From: Candidatus Aveggerthella stercoripullorum
Lineage (GTDB): Bacteria > Actinomycetota > Coriobacteriia > Coriobacteriales > Eggerthellaceae
Direction: 5' to 3'
Assembly (NCBI GenBank): GCA_018712955.1
Contig: DVGB01000044.1
Coordinates: 1-64,000, forward strand
DNA length: 64,000 nucleotides
Shown here piece after piece: positions 9,258 through 17,561 of the stretch. The position numbers were made by a program, and so were the translations under genes. The notes under the pieces were generated by a model. The model saw only the letters and a program-made list of their open reading frames with translations. It did not search any database and was not told the DNA's origin. Each line of letters starts with the position of its first letter. Position 1 is the stretch's first letter.

Positions 9258-9740
9258 TCCCTCCCCTTTCCTACCGGTTGACGGCGGTGCGCGCGAACGC
9301 ATGCAGGTTCTCTTTCGAGATCGCCCCTCCTTGCTCCTGCACTCATTCGCGCAGCCCGGTCGTATCCCTTTGACGCGGCGCCTGTGCGCTCTGAGCGTCT
9401 GCTCGCAGACAAGCGCATGGCGCCGGAAACCGCCGATTACCTGGCTTTATTGTAGTGGGACAAACGTTTGGCCGCACTCCAGCATGGTGGACTGACCTAG
9501 GCAAAATGCCTGCTCACGCAAGGGTTATCAACCAGTGTGATGCAAATCACCCTTCTTTTTAGGGTATATGGCGAAGACAGGACGGCGCTTGCACGGTATG
9601 TTTTGCACGGGGATGCAGCGCACATGCTGCGATTTGTTCGGCAGGCAGCCGTTCCTTCGACAGCGCCTGCACGGAAGCGCGACGAAACGGCGGCCGGTGG
9701 AAACCGGCTGGAAGACGAGCGTCACTTCCAAGGAGGATGG
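9258..9740. promoter_or_regulatory. Divergent intergenic region with CRP/FNR-type palindrome
   Basis: There is no gene in this 480-bp region between the two broken genes. At 9536-9550 it carries TGTGA, six bases, then TCAC, the half-site pattern bound by CRP/FNR-family regulators. This lies about 200 bases before the flavoprotein start. A TATATG-like -10 follows near 9570. It probably holds the promoters of both divergent genes. Confidence 0.4.
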
Positions 9741-10591
9741 ATGCACATGAACGAAAAATCACGAGGAATCAGCCGTCGTGACTTGTTGAAGTTCGGTGGC
9801 GTGGCAGCTTTGGGCGTAGTCGGCGCAAGCGCCCTTTCCGGCTGCTCGGCCAAGGATTCTGCCCTGGCGGCAGGAGATGCCGAGCAGGCAGCCGGCATGG
9901 AGCAGTGCACCACGGCCGGCCATCTGCGCAACGGCATTCCGAGCTTCCTCATCAAGCCTGAGCCCATTACCGACATTTCCGAGACCTACGACTACGACGT
10001 CGTGGTCGTCGGCGCTGGCGCTGCAGGCGTTCCCGCTGCACTCTCCGCCCGCGAGGCAGGCGCGTCCGTCGCGCTGCTCCAGAAGCAGAGCATGGCCGTC
10101 TCCCAGGGCAACTCTGGCTCCGGCATCGACCTTTCCACGAGCGACGCAGCCGACGTCCAGAACCTGGTGAGCCAGCTCATCGAGGACAGCCAGCATCGCC
10201 CGAACCGCGATCTGGTAGAGCTGTGGGCTATGAACTCCGGCGCGTCGACACGTTCGTGGAGACCGTGAACCGCTACAACGAAATGTGCGAAAAGGGCAAG
10301 GACGAGGACTTCGGCAAGCCGCCTGAGTACCTCGCGAAAGTGGACACCCCGCCGTTCTACGGCATTCACCGCTGGGTGCGCATGTCCGCCATTTGCTCCG
10401 GCGTCGACGTCAATGCCGACCACCAGTGCCTGACCCCCGAAGGCGAGGTCATCGAGGGCCTGTACGCCATCGGCAACTGCTCTGGCGGCTTCTACGGCGG
10501 CATCGACTACCCGCTGACGGTGTTCGGCCTTTCCCTTGGCCGCTGCTACACCGAAGGCTATGTCATCGGCCGTATGGTGGCTGAAAAGTAA
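9741..10591 (+). pseudogene. Tat-exported FAD-dependent fumarate-reductase-like protein, internally deleted
   Basis: This is a remnant of a flavoprotein reductase (FAD_binding_2 family; intact members are roughly 500-600 residues). The start (ATG 9741 or 9747) follows AAGGAGG. The N-terminus keeps a Tat signal with SRRDLLK and a lipobox-like LSGC, then the FAD-binding VVVGAGAAGVPAAL. After ELWAMNSG (about 10240) the reading jumps into another frame at VDTFVETVNRYNEM and runs to a normal C-terminus (YAIGNCSGGFYGGIDYPLT...GRMVAEK). A large central block carrying the substrate-binding and catalytic part is missing, and the two ends are out of frame. The likely cause is an internal deletion. Its divergent regulator is broken too, while the neighbouring cytochrome is intact. 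Confidence 0.87.
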
Positions 10592-10645
10592 CCAACCCCC
10601 TCCCTCTCTCTCGGCGCGCTTGCTTCTGCAGCGCGCCCAAGGCCG

Positions 10646-10683
10646 AAAGCCCCGCGACTTCCCTCCAGGAAGCGCGGGGCTTT
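10646..10683 (+). terminator. Terminator after the flavoprotein remnant
   Basis: An 11-bp stem (10646-10656 with 10673-10683) continues as a further 5 bp (10658-10662 with 10668-10672) after a single bulge, and is followed by a T-rich tail. This is a textbook intrinsic terminator. Confidence 0.9.
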
Positions 10684-10687
10684 CTTT

Positions 10688-10739
10688 GCGAGAAAACGGG
10701 ACGGTTGTTTTTCTACTAAAAGCGAGAAAAAGGGACAGT
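10688..10739. repeat. Imperfect 18-bp direct repeat (GCGAGAAAA-GGGAC-GT)
   Basis: Copies at 10688-10705 and 10722-10739 differ at two positions and are 34 bp apart. They sit between the terminator and the next gene. They may be the remnant of a small palindromic or mobile sequence; no transposase is nearby. Confidence 0.5.
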
Positions 10740-10769
10740 CACTCTTTCTCCTTTTTCTGCGCAAAGACC

Positions 10770-10805
10770 GAGCGCCCGCGTCCCCCGAAGGAGGCGCAGG
10801 CGCTC
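10770..10805 (-). terminator. Hairpin terminator of the EamA transporter gene
   Basis: GAGCGCC at 10770-10776 pairs with GGCGCTC at 10799-10805, with additional imperfect GC pairing inside. It lies just beyond the stop of the minus-strand transporter. Confidence 0.6.
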
Positions 10806-10837
10806 TTGCGTTGAGAGGAGGGGTGTGCGAATGATGC

Positions 10838-11770
10838 TTACGCCCTCTTCGCGACCAGCTCTTTCACGTCGGTCGCTGCCACGATAGCTCCCACAATGAT
10901 GGCAACAGCGCACACGACACCGGTCGCGGTGGGCATGGATGCAATCAGGATTGCCGAAAGCGGGATTGCCCAACCGGAGTAAGAAATGTTGAGCGCCATG
11001 GCCTTTGCCGCGCCAATGCGGTCGATTGCCTTGTAGTAGAACAGGTACGAGACAGTCCCGAACACCGCCGCCAGCGCAATCCAAAGCATTGCATCGCTGG
11101 TGAAAGCATCGATCGCGCATCCCCAGCCGCCCAAAAACGGCAGGATGACAATCATGTACACCACCGCCGACGTGGTCTGGCGAATCTGCAGGCAGCTTTC
11201 GTCATCTGCCTCTCCGAAATGGAGCGCGTAGGAAATGACGACCGCTTCTGTGCCCCAACCGAAAACGGTGATAAGCGCACCGATGATGCCCAGAAGCCAG
11301 TTGCCCGGAACCGCTTCGTCAGGGTTGAACCCCAGAACCGCCACCGCGATCAGGCATACGGCAAGGCCCACCCACTGGTAAGGCTTCATGCGCTCTTTCA
11401 GGAAGATATGGGCTGCCAAAGCCCCGTACGCCGGGAAAAACGCTGTGATCGCCGTCGTGTACGCAGGACCAATCTCGTTGATGGCGAACACGTAGCCGCT
11501 CATACCAAGCGGCCCGCCGACGACTGCTGCGATCAAAACGAACACGCCCGTCTTCGAGCGCAGCAACCGCCAGGTCTTTCCTAACTTACCGCGCACGGCA
11601 TTGTAGATGAACATGAACACGGCAGACGTGCCGTCGTGCAGAAACGTGCTCGTGAACGACGCCAAGGCGATAGCCTGTTCCGTTGAGAAGAAACAGGTCG
11701 ACATGAGCGCAATGCTCAAGATGACCGAATCGAACGCCCAGGTGATAGCAGCTCCCAAACCCCACCACAT
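10838..11770 (-). CDS. EamA/DMT-family membrane transporter
   Basis: A 310-residue inner-membrane protein with about ten hydrophobic helices arranged as two EamA repeats. One half ends near the conserved ITAFFPAYGALAAHIFLKERM and the second ends near ALNISYSGWAIPLSAIL. Drug/metabolite transporters of this type export amino acids, nucleosides or other small metabolites, and the substrate here is not readable. The ATG at 11770 has AAAGGG 7 bases upstream. It is monocistronic with its own terminator. The call is firm at family level only. Confidence 0.88.
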   Translation of the reverse strand: MWWGLGAAITWAFDSVILSIALMSTCFFSTEQAIALASFTSTFLHDGTSAVFMFIYNAVRGKLGKTWRLLRSKTGVFVLIAAVVGGPLGMSGYVFAINEIGPAYTTAITAFFPAYGALAAHIFLKERMKPYQWVGLAVCLIAVAVLGFNPDEAVPGNWLLGIIGALITVFGWGTEAVVISYALHFGEADDESCLQIRQTTSAVVYMIVILPFLGGWGCAIDAFTSDAMLWIALAAVFGTVSYLFYYKAIDRIGAAKAMALNISYSGWAIPLSAILIASMPTATGVVCAVAIIVGAIVAATDVKELVAKRA

Positions 11771-12176
11771 ACCTGTGCCCTTTCTTGTCTACCTTACAAA
11801 TAATTGAGGTAGCCTGTACCTTAGCAGAGTTGTTCATTCTTTTACAAGCTCATTAAAAATTGAACATCATGGCATAGCGTCCTGAATAGCGCAGCACAAC
11901 GCATTGCTGCATGCGGAAAATTCGCACAAAGACGCCGCGCTGTCCGCACGTGCACCGTGCCCTTTGGAAAAGAAGCCGCGTTCGTGCGCAACGGCGCACG
12001 CCATCGCGGCCGGGCAATGGCCAAGACAGCTTGCTCGTCTTTGGGCGCGCAATCATGCACAAGCCGTTTTGCTGCAGAATGCTCGAAAGGCCCAGCCGCT
12101 CGATTGCAGCCGGGCCTTTCGACCTTGCTTCGCCAGCGCCGGACGGATCGAAGGATCGTACCGTCCGGCGGCGAAC
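11771..12176. terminator. Gene-free spacer with two terminator hairpins
   Basis: There is no convincing gene in these 406 bp. Two hairpins sit at the right end: 12084-12093 with 12112-12121 (10 bp), and 12137-12146 with 12161-12170 (10 bp). They lie just past the stop of the minus-strand symporter and probably terminate it in tandem. The left part must hold the EamA promoter. Confidence 0.7.
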
Positions 12177-13553
12177 TTACAGCGTGATGATGCCAAACGT
12201 CTGAGCGACGTAGGCAACCAGGATGATAGCGATGCAGATAGGTGCAACGTACTTGATCATGACCGTCCAGGCGCCCTCAAGGCTGAAGCGCGCAGAGACT
12301 TTCACCTCGTCGGCAACGGTCTTCGGTTTGATAATCCAGCCCACGAAGATGCACGTGAGAATGGCCGAAATAGGCATCATGACCGAATTGGAGATGAAGT
12401 CCAGGAAATCAAGGATGGACGTGCCCTCGCCCAGCGGCTGAATGAAGGACAGACCGCTGTAGCCCAAATTCACGATGATGCCAGCAAGGGTCGTGAACAC
12501 GATCGTGATGATAAGCGCGCGCACGCGCGTGCAGCCGGAGCCGTCCGAGATAACCGCGGTGCACGTCTCAACGAGCGAAATCGAGCTCGTAAGCGCAGCG
12601 AAGATGACCAGGATGAAGAACACGCAACCGATGATGCCGCCCGCTTCGCCCATGCTGTTGAAGACCTGCGGCAGGATGATGAACATAAGCGACGGTCCTG
12701 CGTTCTGCGCCACCGCATCGCCCGACCCCAGCGCCGCGAACGTCGACGGGATGATCATAAGGCCCGCGAGCAGCGAGATGGCGAACGTCGTTCCCGCAAT
12801 CTGCATGACGCTCGAGGTCAGCTTCTCCTTCTTTTCCAGGTAGGAGCCGTACGTGACCATGATGCCCATTGCAAGCGAAAGCGTGAAGAACGTCTGGCCA
12901 AGTGCTGCGACAATCAGCTCAGGCGAGAACTTGCTCACGTCCGGAATCAGATAGAACGCCAGACCGTCCAGAGCCCCCGGCAAAGACAGGGCATAGACGG
13001 CCAGTACCGCGGACACCACAATGAGCGCCGGCATCATGACCAGGTTCGCTTTTTCGATGCCGTTGTTCACGCCCAGCGCCACGACGAGATACGTGATAGC
13101 CATGAAGATGAGCATGAACAGCAAGCTTTCGGGCGTATTCGCAATGAAGTTGCTGAAGTAGTTGCCGCCGTCTGCCAGCGCGGCAGGCCCGTCGGTCAGG
13201 TAGGCCGCCATGTATTTCGTAGTCCATCCGCCGATCACGCAGTAGTACGGCACGATGATGAACGGAATGGACGACATGAACACGCCGATAAACGCGTACT
13301 TTTTACCGAACGCTTTGAACGCGCCAATGGAGCTCTGCCCCGTCTTACGGCCAAGCGCCGTCTCCAACAGCAGCAGCGCGATACCAATGGTGAACACGAA
13401 CACCAGGTACATGAACAAGAACGTGCCACCGCCGTATTTTGCCGCGAGGTACGGGAAGCGCCACATGCTGCCCAGGCCGACCGCGGAAGCGGCGGCGGCA
13501 AGCACGAACGCAAGCTTGTTCGACCAGGCTGCACGGGTTTCTGACTGTGCCAT
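12177..13553 (-). CDS. Sodium-dependent NSS-family amino acid symporter
   Basis: A 458-residue membrane protein of the neurotransmitter:sodium symporter family (LeuT/MhsT type), which takes up amino acids with sodium. The hallmark TM1 region is present (SAVGLGSMWRFPYLAAKYGGG), as are the GGWTTKY segment and about eleven helices. Of two in-frame ATGs, the inner one at 13553 (MAQSETRAAW) is preferred because AGGGG is 6 bases upstream, whereas it abuts the outer ATG. A perfect TATAAT -10 lies at 13676-13681. The exact amino acid is unknown. A second NSS gene occurs at 48678. Confidence 0.92.
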   Translation of the reverse strand: MAQSETRAAWSNKLAFVLAAAASAVGLGSMWRFPYLAAKYGGGTFLFMYLVFVFTIGIALLLLETALGRKTGQSSIGAFKAFGKKYAFIGVFMSSIPFIIVPYYCVIGGWTTKYMAAYLTDGPAALADGGNYFSNFIANTPESLLFMLIFMAITYLVVALGVNNGIEKANLVMMPALIVVSAVLAVYALSLPGALDGLAFYLIPDVSKFSPELIVAALGQTFFTLSLAMGIMVTYGSYLEKKEKLTSSVMQIAGTTFAISLLAGLMIIPSTFAALGSGDAVAQNAGPSLMFIILPQVFNSMGEAGGIIGCVFFILVIFAALTSSISLVETCTAVISDGSGCTRVRALIITIVFTTLAGIIVNLGYSGLSFIQPLGEGTSILDFLDFISNSVMMPISAILTCIFVGWIIKPKTVADEVKVSARFSLEGAWTVMIKYVAPICIAIILVAYVAQTFGIITL

Positions 13554-13675
13554 CGGCATCCCCTGACTTTCTGTATCGCATGCTGCCCAACGGGCGTTTT
13601 TGCCACCGGGCAGGCATCTCCCCTTTTTTACACGCTGTGTGCGAGCGCAAGCGCCTTTAGCGCACCAAATATGGA

Positions 13676-13681
13676 ATTATA
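13676..13681 (-). promoter_or_regulatory. TATAAT -10 box of the NSS symporter gene
   Basis: The minus strand reads a consensus TATAAT 123 bases upstream of the chosen start, within an A/T-rich island. The -35 is weak. Confidence 0.6.
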
Positions 13682-13756
13682 CTTGTTTCCTGTGCAAAAG
13701 GCGGCAAATTCCGCGCTTGCACACCGTAGCATGCAAGTCGAAAACAGGCGGTCTGT

Positions 13757-13785
13757 TTGCCGGGCAAACAAACGTTCGCTAGAAT
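13757..13785 (+). promoter_or_regulatory. Promoter of the restriction-modification operon
   Basis: TTGCCG at 13757-13762 and TAGAAT at 13780-13785 are separated by 17 bp, with the methyltransferase start 28 bases downstream of the -10. Confidence 0.7.
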
Positions 13786-13812
13786 AGGGCGACACGAGTT
13801 TCGGGAGGATTA

Positions 13813-14805
13813 TTGCTGCAGTCTATCGAAATATGCGCCGGCGCAGGCGGACAGGCCCTTGGCTTAGAGCAAGCGGGCTTTCATCATTGCGTGCTGGTAG
13901 AGCTCGATGAAGACGCGTGCAAGACCCTCTGCCACAACAGGCCTGCATGGAACGTGCTTTGCGAAGACGTGAAGGCTTTTTCGGCTGCAAGCTATAGCGG
14001 CATCGACCTGCTGGCAGGGGGCGTTCCCTGCCCTCCGTTCTCCATTGCGGGCAAACAGCTCGGCAAGGACGATGAACGCGACCTGTTCCCTGAAGCGATT
14101 CGCCTAGTGAGCGAATGCCATCCCAAAGCCGTAATGCTTGAAAACGTGAAGGGGCTTTTCGCGCCGAAATTCGACGGCTATCGCACGCATATCGTCACTC
14201 AACTGGAGGAACTTGGGTACGAATGCCATTGGGGGCTGGTAAACGCTTCGGACTACGGCGTATCCCAGCTGCGTCCCCGTACCATTCTTGTCGCTTTGAA
14301 GCAGCCGTACGCACGGTATTTCCAGTGGCCGGAAACGCGGCGCGAGCAGCCTTTGACAGTCGGCCAGCTCCTGTTCGAAGAAATGTCCTCGAACGGCTGG
14401 GAAGGCGCCGCAAAATGGGCAGAGCATGCTGACGCCATCGCGCCCACGCTGGTTGGCGGGTCGAAAAAGCACGGTGGCCCCGATTTGGGTCCTACACGCG
14501 CCAAGAAAGCCTGGGAGCTGCTCGGCGTGAACGGGAAAAGCATTGCCGAGGAGCCCCCGCCGCATGGTTTCGACGGCATGCCGCGCCTTACGGTGCCGAT
14601 GGCCGCCCTCGTCCAAGGTTTCCCCAAAGGCTGGGAGTTCGTCGGCAAGAAGACCGCCGCGTACCGGCAGGTAGGAAATGCCTTCCCGCCGCCTGTCGCA
14701 AAGGCATTTGGAGACGCAATCGCAAGGAGCATCCATGAAGCCGAACGAGAGCACCTCGCTGATCAGGACACAGCGGGAGCAGTTTCACCAGTCTCTGCTC
14801 GATAA
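13813..14805 (+). CDS. DNA (cytosine-5) methyltransferase of a type II R-M system
   Basis: A 330-residue C5-cytosine methyltransferase that protects host DNA from the nuclease encoded next to it. The motifs are in the usual order: I (ICAGAGGQALGLEQAGF, SAM binding), IV (GGVPCPPFSIAG, catalytic Cys73), VI (ENVKG, 110-114), VIII (QLRPR, 152-156) and X (GNAFPPPVAKA near 297-307). The start is probably TTG at 13813, three bases after GGGAGGA. That spacing is tight, so CTG at 13816 is also possible. The gene overlaps the nuclease gene by 71 bp. The target, inferred from the partner nuclease, is a site with a CCGG core, probably GCCGGC. Confidence 0.94.
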   Translation: MLQSIEICAGAGGQALGLEQAGFHHCVLVELDEDACKTLCHNRPAWNVLCEDVKAFSAASYSGIDLLAGGVPCPPFSIAGKQLGKDDERDLFPEAIRLVSECHPKAVMLENVKGLFAPKFDGYRTHIVTQLEELGYECHWGLVNASDYGVSQLRPRTILVALKQPYARYFQWPETRREQPLTVGQLLFEEMSSNGWEGAAKWAEHADAIAPTLVGGSKKHGGPDLGPTRAKKAWELLGVNGKSIAEEPPPHGFDGMPRLTVPMAALVQGFPKGWEFVGKKTAAYRQVGNAFPPPVAKAFGDAIARSIHEAEREHLADQDTAGAVSPVSAR

Positions 14806-15607
14806 CGGCGTGCTGACCGTGAACGCACGCGGCGTAGCAACGAACGCCGACAAAGACAGCAGGGTGTCGGTTGCCATTGCACGCGGCATCGCCGACCTGT
14901 TGCTCGCAGAGCGCGGCGAACGGTTAGCAGGCCAGACTTCGGGGTCCACGTTCGAAGAGTGCGTCATGGACTTCGTCAGGGGCACGTTCCCGCTTTTGCA
15001 GCACCTCAGGCCAGGCACGTGGGAAGTCATGAAGCTTGGCAACCGGAACCGGACTAAGACCTCGGAGTTCGCCCAATACGAACACCTGGAATACCTGCGT
15101 GAGCTGACGACGGAGAACAGGCGCCTCGCTGCGATGATCGGCAACGACTACATGGTAGCGCCCGACGTGGTTGTCTACCGGCAGCCGTGCAGCGACGCAG
15201 AAATCAATGCTTTCTTGCACGCGGTCGAACCGGGCATCGCCACGCGGGCGTCATTGCGCGCAGACAATAACGCCCGCCCGCTTTTGCACGCTTCGATTTC
15301 CGTCAAATGGACCATCCGGTCGGACCGTGCACAGAACAGCCGCACCGAAGCGCTCAACCTTATCCGCAACCGCAAGGGGCACCTGCCACATATCGTCGTG
15401 GTCACTGCAGAGCCCGTCCCCAACCGACTGGCCTCGCTGGCGCTCGGAACCGGCGACATCGACTGCGTCTACCACTTTGCACTCTACGAGCTTATCGATT
15501 CGGTCTCGCGCTTCGGTAACGATGAGGCGAAAGACACGCTTGAGACGCTTTTGGAAGGCAGGCGGCTGAAAGACATTTCCGACCTGCCGCTTGATCTGTG
15601 CGTATAA
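14735..15607 (+). CDS. Type II restriction endonuclease, NgoMIV family
   Basis: A 290-residue nuclease predicted to cut around a CCGG core. The known NgoMIV active-site and recognition residues (E70, D140, S185, K187, R191, D193, R194, E201) all have counterparts here at a constant offset of four: E74, D144 (VAPD), S189, K191 (SISVK), R195, D197, R198 (RSDR) and E205. This fits the family's PD-X46-SXK-X13-E variant. The ATG at 14735 has AAGGAG upstream and starts inside the end of the methyltransferase gene, so translation of the two is coupled with the methyltransferase first. GCCGGC occurs repeatedly in this window (for example near 3211 and 3928), so host DNA must be methylated if the enzyme is active. 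Confidence 0.92.
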   Translation: MKPNESTSLIRTQREQFHQSLLDNGVLTVNARGVATNADKDSRVSVAIARGIADLLLAERGERLAGQTSGSTFEECVMDFVRGTFPLLQHLRPGTWEVMKLGNRNRTKTSEFAQYEHLEYLRELTTENRRLAAMIGNDYMVAPDVVVYRQPCSDAEINAFLHAVEPGIATRASLRADNNARPLLHASISVKWTIRSDRAQNSRTEALNLIRNRKGHLPHIVVVTAEPVPNRLASLALGTGDIDCVYHFALYELIDSVSRFGNDEAKDTLETLLEGRRLKDISDLPLDLCV

Positions 15608-15610
15608 AGA

Positions 15611-15663
15611 AAAGGCCGCAGGCGGGAATACAGCGCTTTCAGCGGTTCCAGCCTGCGGCCTTT
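15611..15663. terminator. Bidirectional terminator between R-M operon and DUF2148 gene
   Basis: A 13-bp perfect stem (15611-15623 with 15651-15663) has A-rich and T-rich outer flanks and a 27-base loop. It ends the converging transcripts. Confidence 0.85.
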
Positions 15664-15684
15664 ATAGCCGTATTGCTCGCAGCT

Positions 15685-16209
15685 TCACTTGCGATCGAAG
15701 AAGGGGCTCTTGGACGAAATGCTCACGGGAATGGCGTACACCTGCCGCACGCCTTCGCCCAGCAATTCCAAGCGCTGGGCAGCAAGGCCGCCCGAGAAGA
15801 GCACGCGCGTATCCACGCGATAGTCGCTCGCCTTCGAGCAGGCGGACCCCACAGCAATGCCCACGTCCACGCTGTTGACCGCGCACGGAACACCTTCGGA
15901 GCGGGAGGCACAGGTGGCAAACCCGCAATGACCGCAGTTCAGACCCTGCGCTTTCTCGCGCGTGCCGACAAGCAGCGTGCATTGGGCAGCCCGCACGTTG
16001 CCCGCATCGCGGATAAAGAACTTCATGCCGCTCTCTTCGGCGATAGCCTCCATCTCCTGCGCCAAACGCTCGGCATCCTCGCCGTCCACGACCGCGCACT
16101 CTATGATGTCGACGCCTTTGCCCTTCGGCGCCGTGCGCGCCGCCACCAGCATTTTCTCGGCGATATCGAGTGCCTGTTCATGTCGCAGGTCGCGTTCGTT
16201 CCTGATCAT
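15685..16209 (-). CDS. DUF2148 ferredoxin-like protein
   Basis: A 174-residue protein of the DUF2148 family, found mainly in anaerobes. It has an N-terminal helical region and a cysteine cluster (CGHCGFATC, about residues 92-100, plus later cysteines at PCAVNS and GSACSK) likely to hold an iron-sulphur cluster. No catalytic role is established for the family. The ATG at 16209 follows AAAGGGG by 6 bases. It sits 57 bp downstream of asd on the same strand and may be co-transcribed with it, though a link to lysine/threonine synthesis is not implied by the sequence. Confidence 0.85.
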   Translation of the reverse strand: MIRNERDLRHEQALDIAEKMLVAARTAPKGKGVDIIECAVVDGEDAERLAQEMEAIAEESGMKFFIRDAGNVRAAQCTLLVGTREKAQGLNCGHCGFATCASRSEGVPCAVNSVDVGIAVGSACSKASDYRVDTRVLFSGGLAAQRLELLGEGVRQVYAIPVSISSKSPFFDRK

Positions 16210-16266
16210 CGTCCGCCCCTTTGGTCGCAGGATTTCTGCCGAAGCCCTTCGCTTTACCGTTCGCTC

Positions 16267-17325
16267 TTAGTCGTTACCGCGCATGAGCAGCTGGGCAATC
16301 TGCACGGCATTGAGCGCCGCGCCCTTGCGAATCTGGTCCGCCACGACCCACATGGCCAAGCCGTGCTCGACCGTCGGATCCTTGCGCAGACGCCCAACGT
16401 AGGTGTCGTCCGTGCCCGCCAGCAGGCCTGGCATGGGATAGACGTTGTTTGCCGGGTCGTCCAGGACCGTGATGCCCGGTGCAGCCTTGAGCGCGGCGCG
16501 CGCTGCTTCGACGCTGACCTCGCTTGCAAACTCCACGTTCACGGCCTCGCCATGGCAGCGCAGCACCGGCACGCGCACGCATGTGGCAGCGACCTTGATG
16601 TTGTCGTCTCCCATGATCTTCTTCGTCTCGACGACCATCTTCCATTCTTCCTTCGTGGAATCGTCCTCGAGGAATTTGTCGATGTGCGGAATGCAGTTAT
16701 AGGCAATCTGATGCTGGAAAGCGCTTACCGTGAGCTCTTTGCCGCGCTTGCCGTCCAAGTACTCGCTCGTCTGGCTGTAGAGCTCCTCCATAGCGGGCGC
16801 GCCCGCACCGGACGCTGCCTGATAGGTGGACACGACTACGCGCGCGATCGGCGCAATGTCGTAGAGCGGCTTCAGCGCCACGACCATCTGGATAGTCGAA
16901 CAGTTCGGGTTCGCAATGACGCCGTTATGCTCGAATGCAGCGGCAGGGTTCACCTCCGGCACCACGAGCGGCACATCTTCGTCCATGCGGAACGCGCTGG
17001 AATTGTCGATCATGACCGCGCCTGCGTTGACCACGGCTTCGCGCATCTCCTTCGAAACGGACGCACCCGCGGAGAACAGCGCAATATCCACTCCCTCGAA
17101 AGCTTCAGGCGTCATTTCCTGCACGGTCAGCTCGCCTGCAGGCACTTGTCCACAGCCCAGAAACGGCAGTTTCTTGCCTGCCGAACGAGCGGACGCCAGC
17201 GCGCGCACTTCACTCGCTGGAAAGTCCACGTCATGCAATACCTGCAGGAATTCTTTGCCTACCGCGCCCGTCGCACCCGCAACGGCTACCACTGGATTCT
17301 CAGGAAGCTTCTTGCTCCAGGTCAT
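16267..17325 (-). CDS. asd: Aspartate-semialdehyde dehydrogenase
   Basis: A 352-residue enzyme that reduces aspartyl phosphate to aspartate semialdehyde with NADPH, the branch point to lysine/diaminopimelate, threonine and methionine. The N-terminal dinucleotide fold (VAVAGATGAVGKEFL) is present. The active-site cysteine lies in NPNCSTIQM, and the SYQAASGAG-type segment appears as STYQAASGAGAPA. Length is normal. AGAGGA precedes the ATG at 17325. It lies downstream of lysC on the same strand, separated by 236 bp that contain hairpins, so it may have its own promoter. Confidence 0.96.
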   Translation of the reverse strand: MTWSKKLPENPVVAVAGATGAVGKEFLQVLHDVDFPASEVRALASARSAGKKLPFLGCGQVPAGELTVQEMTPEAFEGVDIALFSAGASVSKEMREAVVNAGAVMIDNSSAFRMDEDVPLVVPEVNPAAAFEHNGVIANPNCSTIQMVVALKPLYDIAPIARVVVSTYQAASGAGAPAMEELYSQTSEYLDGKRGKELTVSAFQHQIAYNCIPHIDKFLEDDSTKEEWKMVVETKKIMGDDNIKVAATCVRVPVLRCHGEAVNVEFASEVSVEAARAALKAAPGITVLDDPANNVYPMPGLLAGTDDTYVGRLRKDPTVEHGLAMWVVADQIRKGAALNAVQIAQLLMRGND

Positions 17326-17511
17326 TTCGGTATCCTCTCTTTTTCTTGGACAAAGCCCGTCCCTCCGTCACACGAAGGAACGACGGGCGCTCAGGCGCAC
17401 CATTCCGCCGCCAGGGATGGCCGCAGCGCCGAGTCATTCCGCCGACCGACAGGCCGACGGAACCCCAGCCTGTACGCGAGGCTTTGAAAGCGTGACAAGA
17501 TGGGGTGCCCG

Positions 17512-17551
17512 GACGCTTCGCAGCGTCGGCTTATTCTGCCGTTCGGCAGAA
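17512..17551 (-). terminator. Two small hairpins between lysC and asd
   Basis: GACGCT at 17512-17517 pairs with AGCGTC at 17522-17527, and TTCTGCC at 17534-17540 pairs with GGCAGAA at 17545-17551. They lie immediately after the lysC stop. They may reduce read-through into asd or protect the lysC mRNA end. Confidence 0.45.
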
Positions 17552-17561
17552 CGGCGAAACG

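Noticed and set aside
11904-13544. A 546-codon plus-strand frame opposite the NSS symporter
   Set aside because: It is Arg/His-rich with no hydrophobic pattern; the minus-strand symporter is clear.
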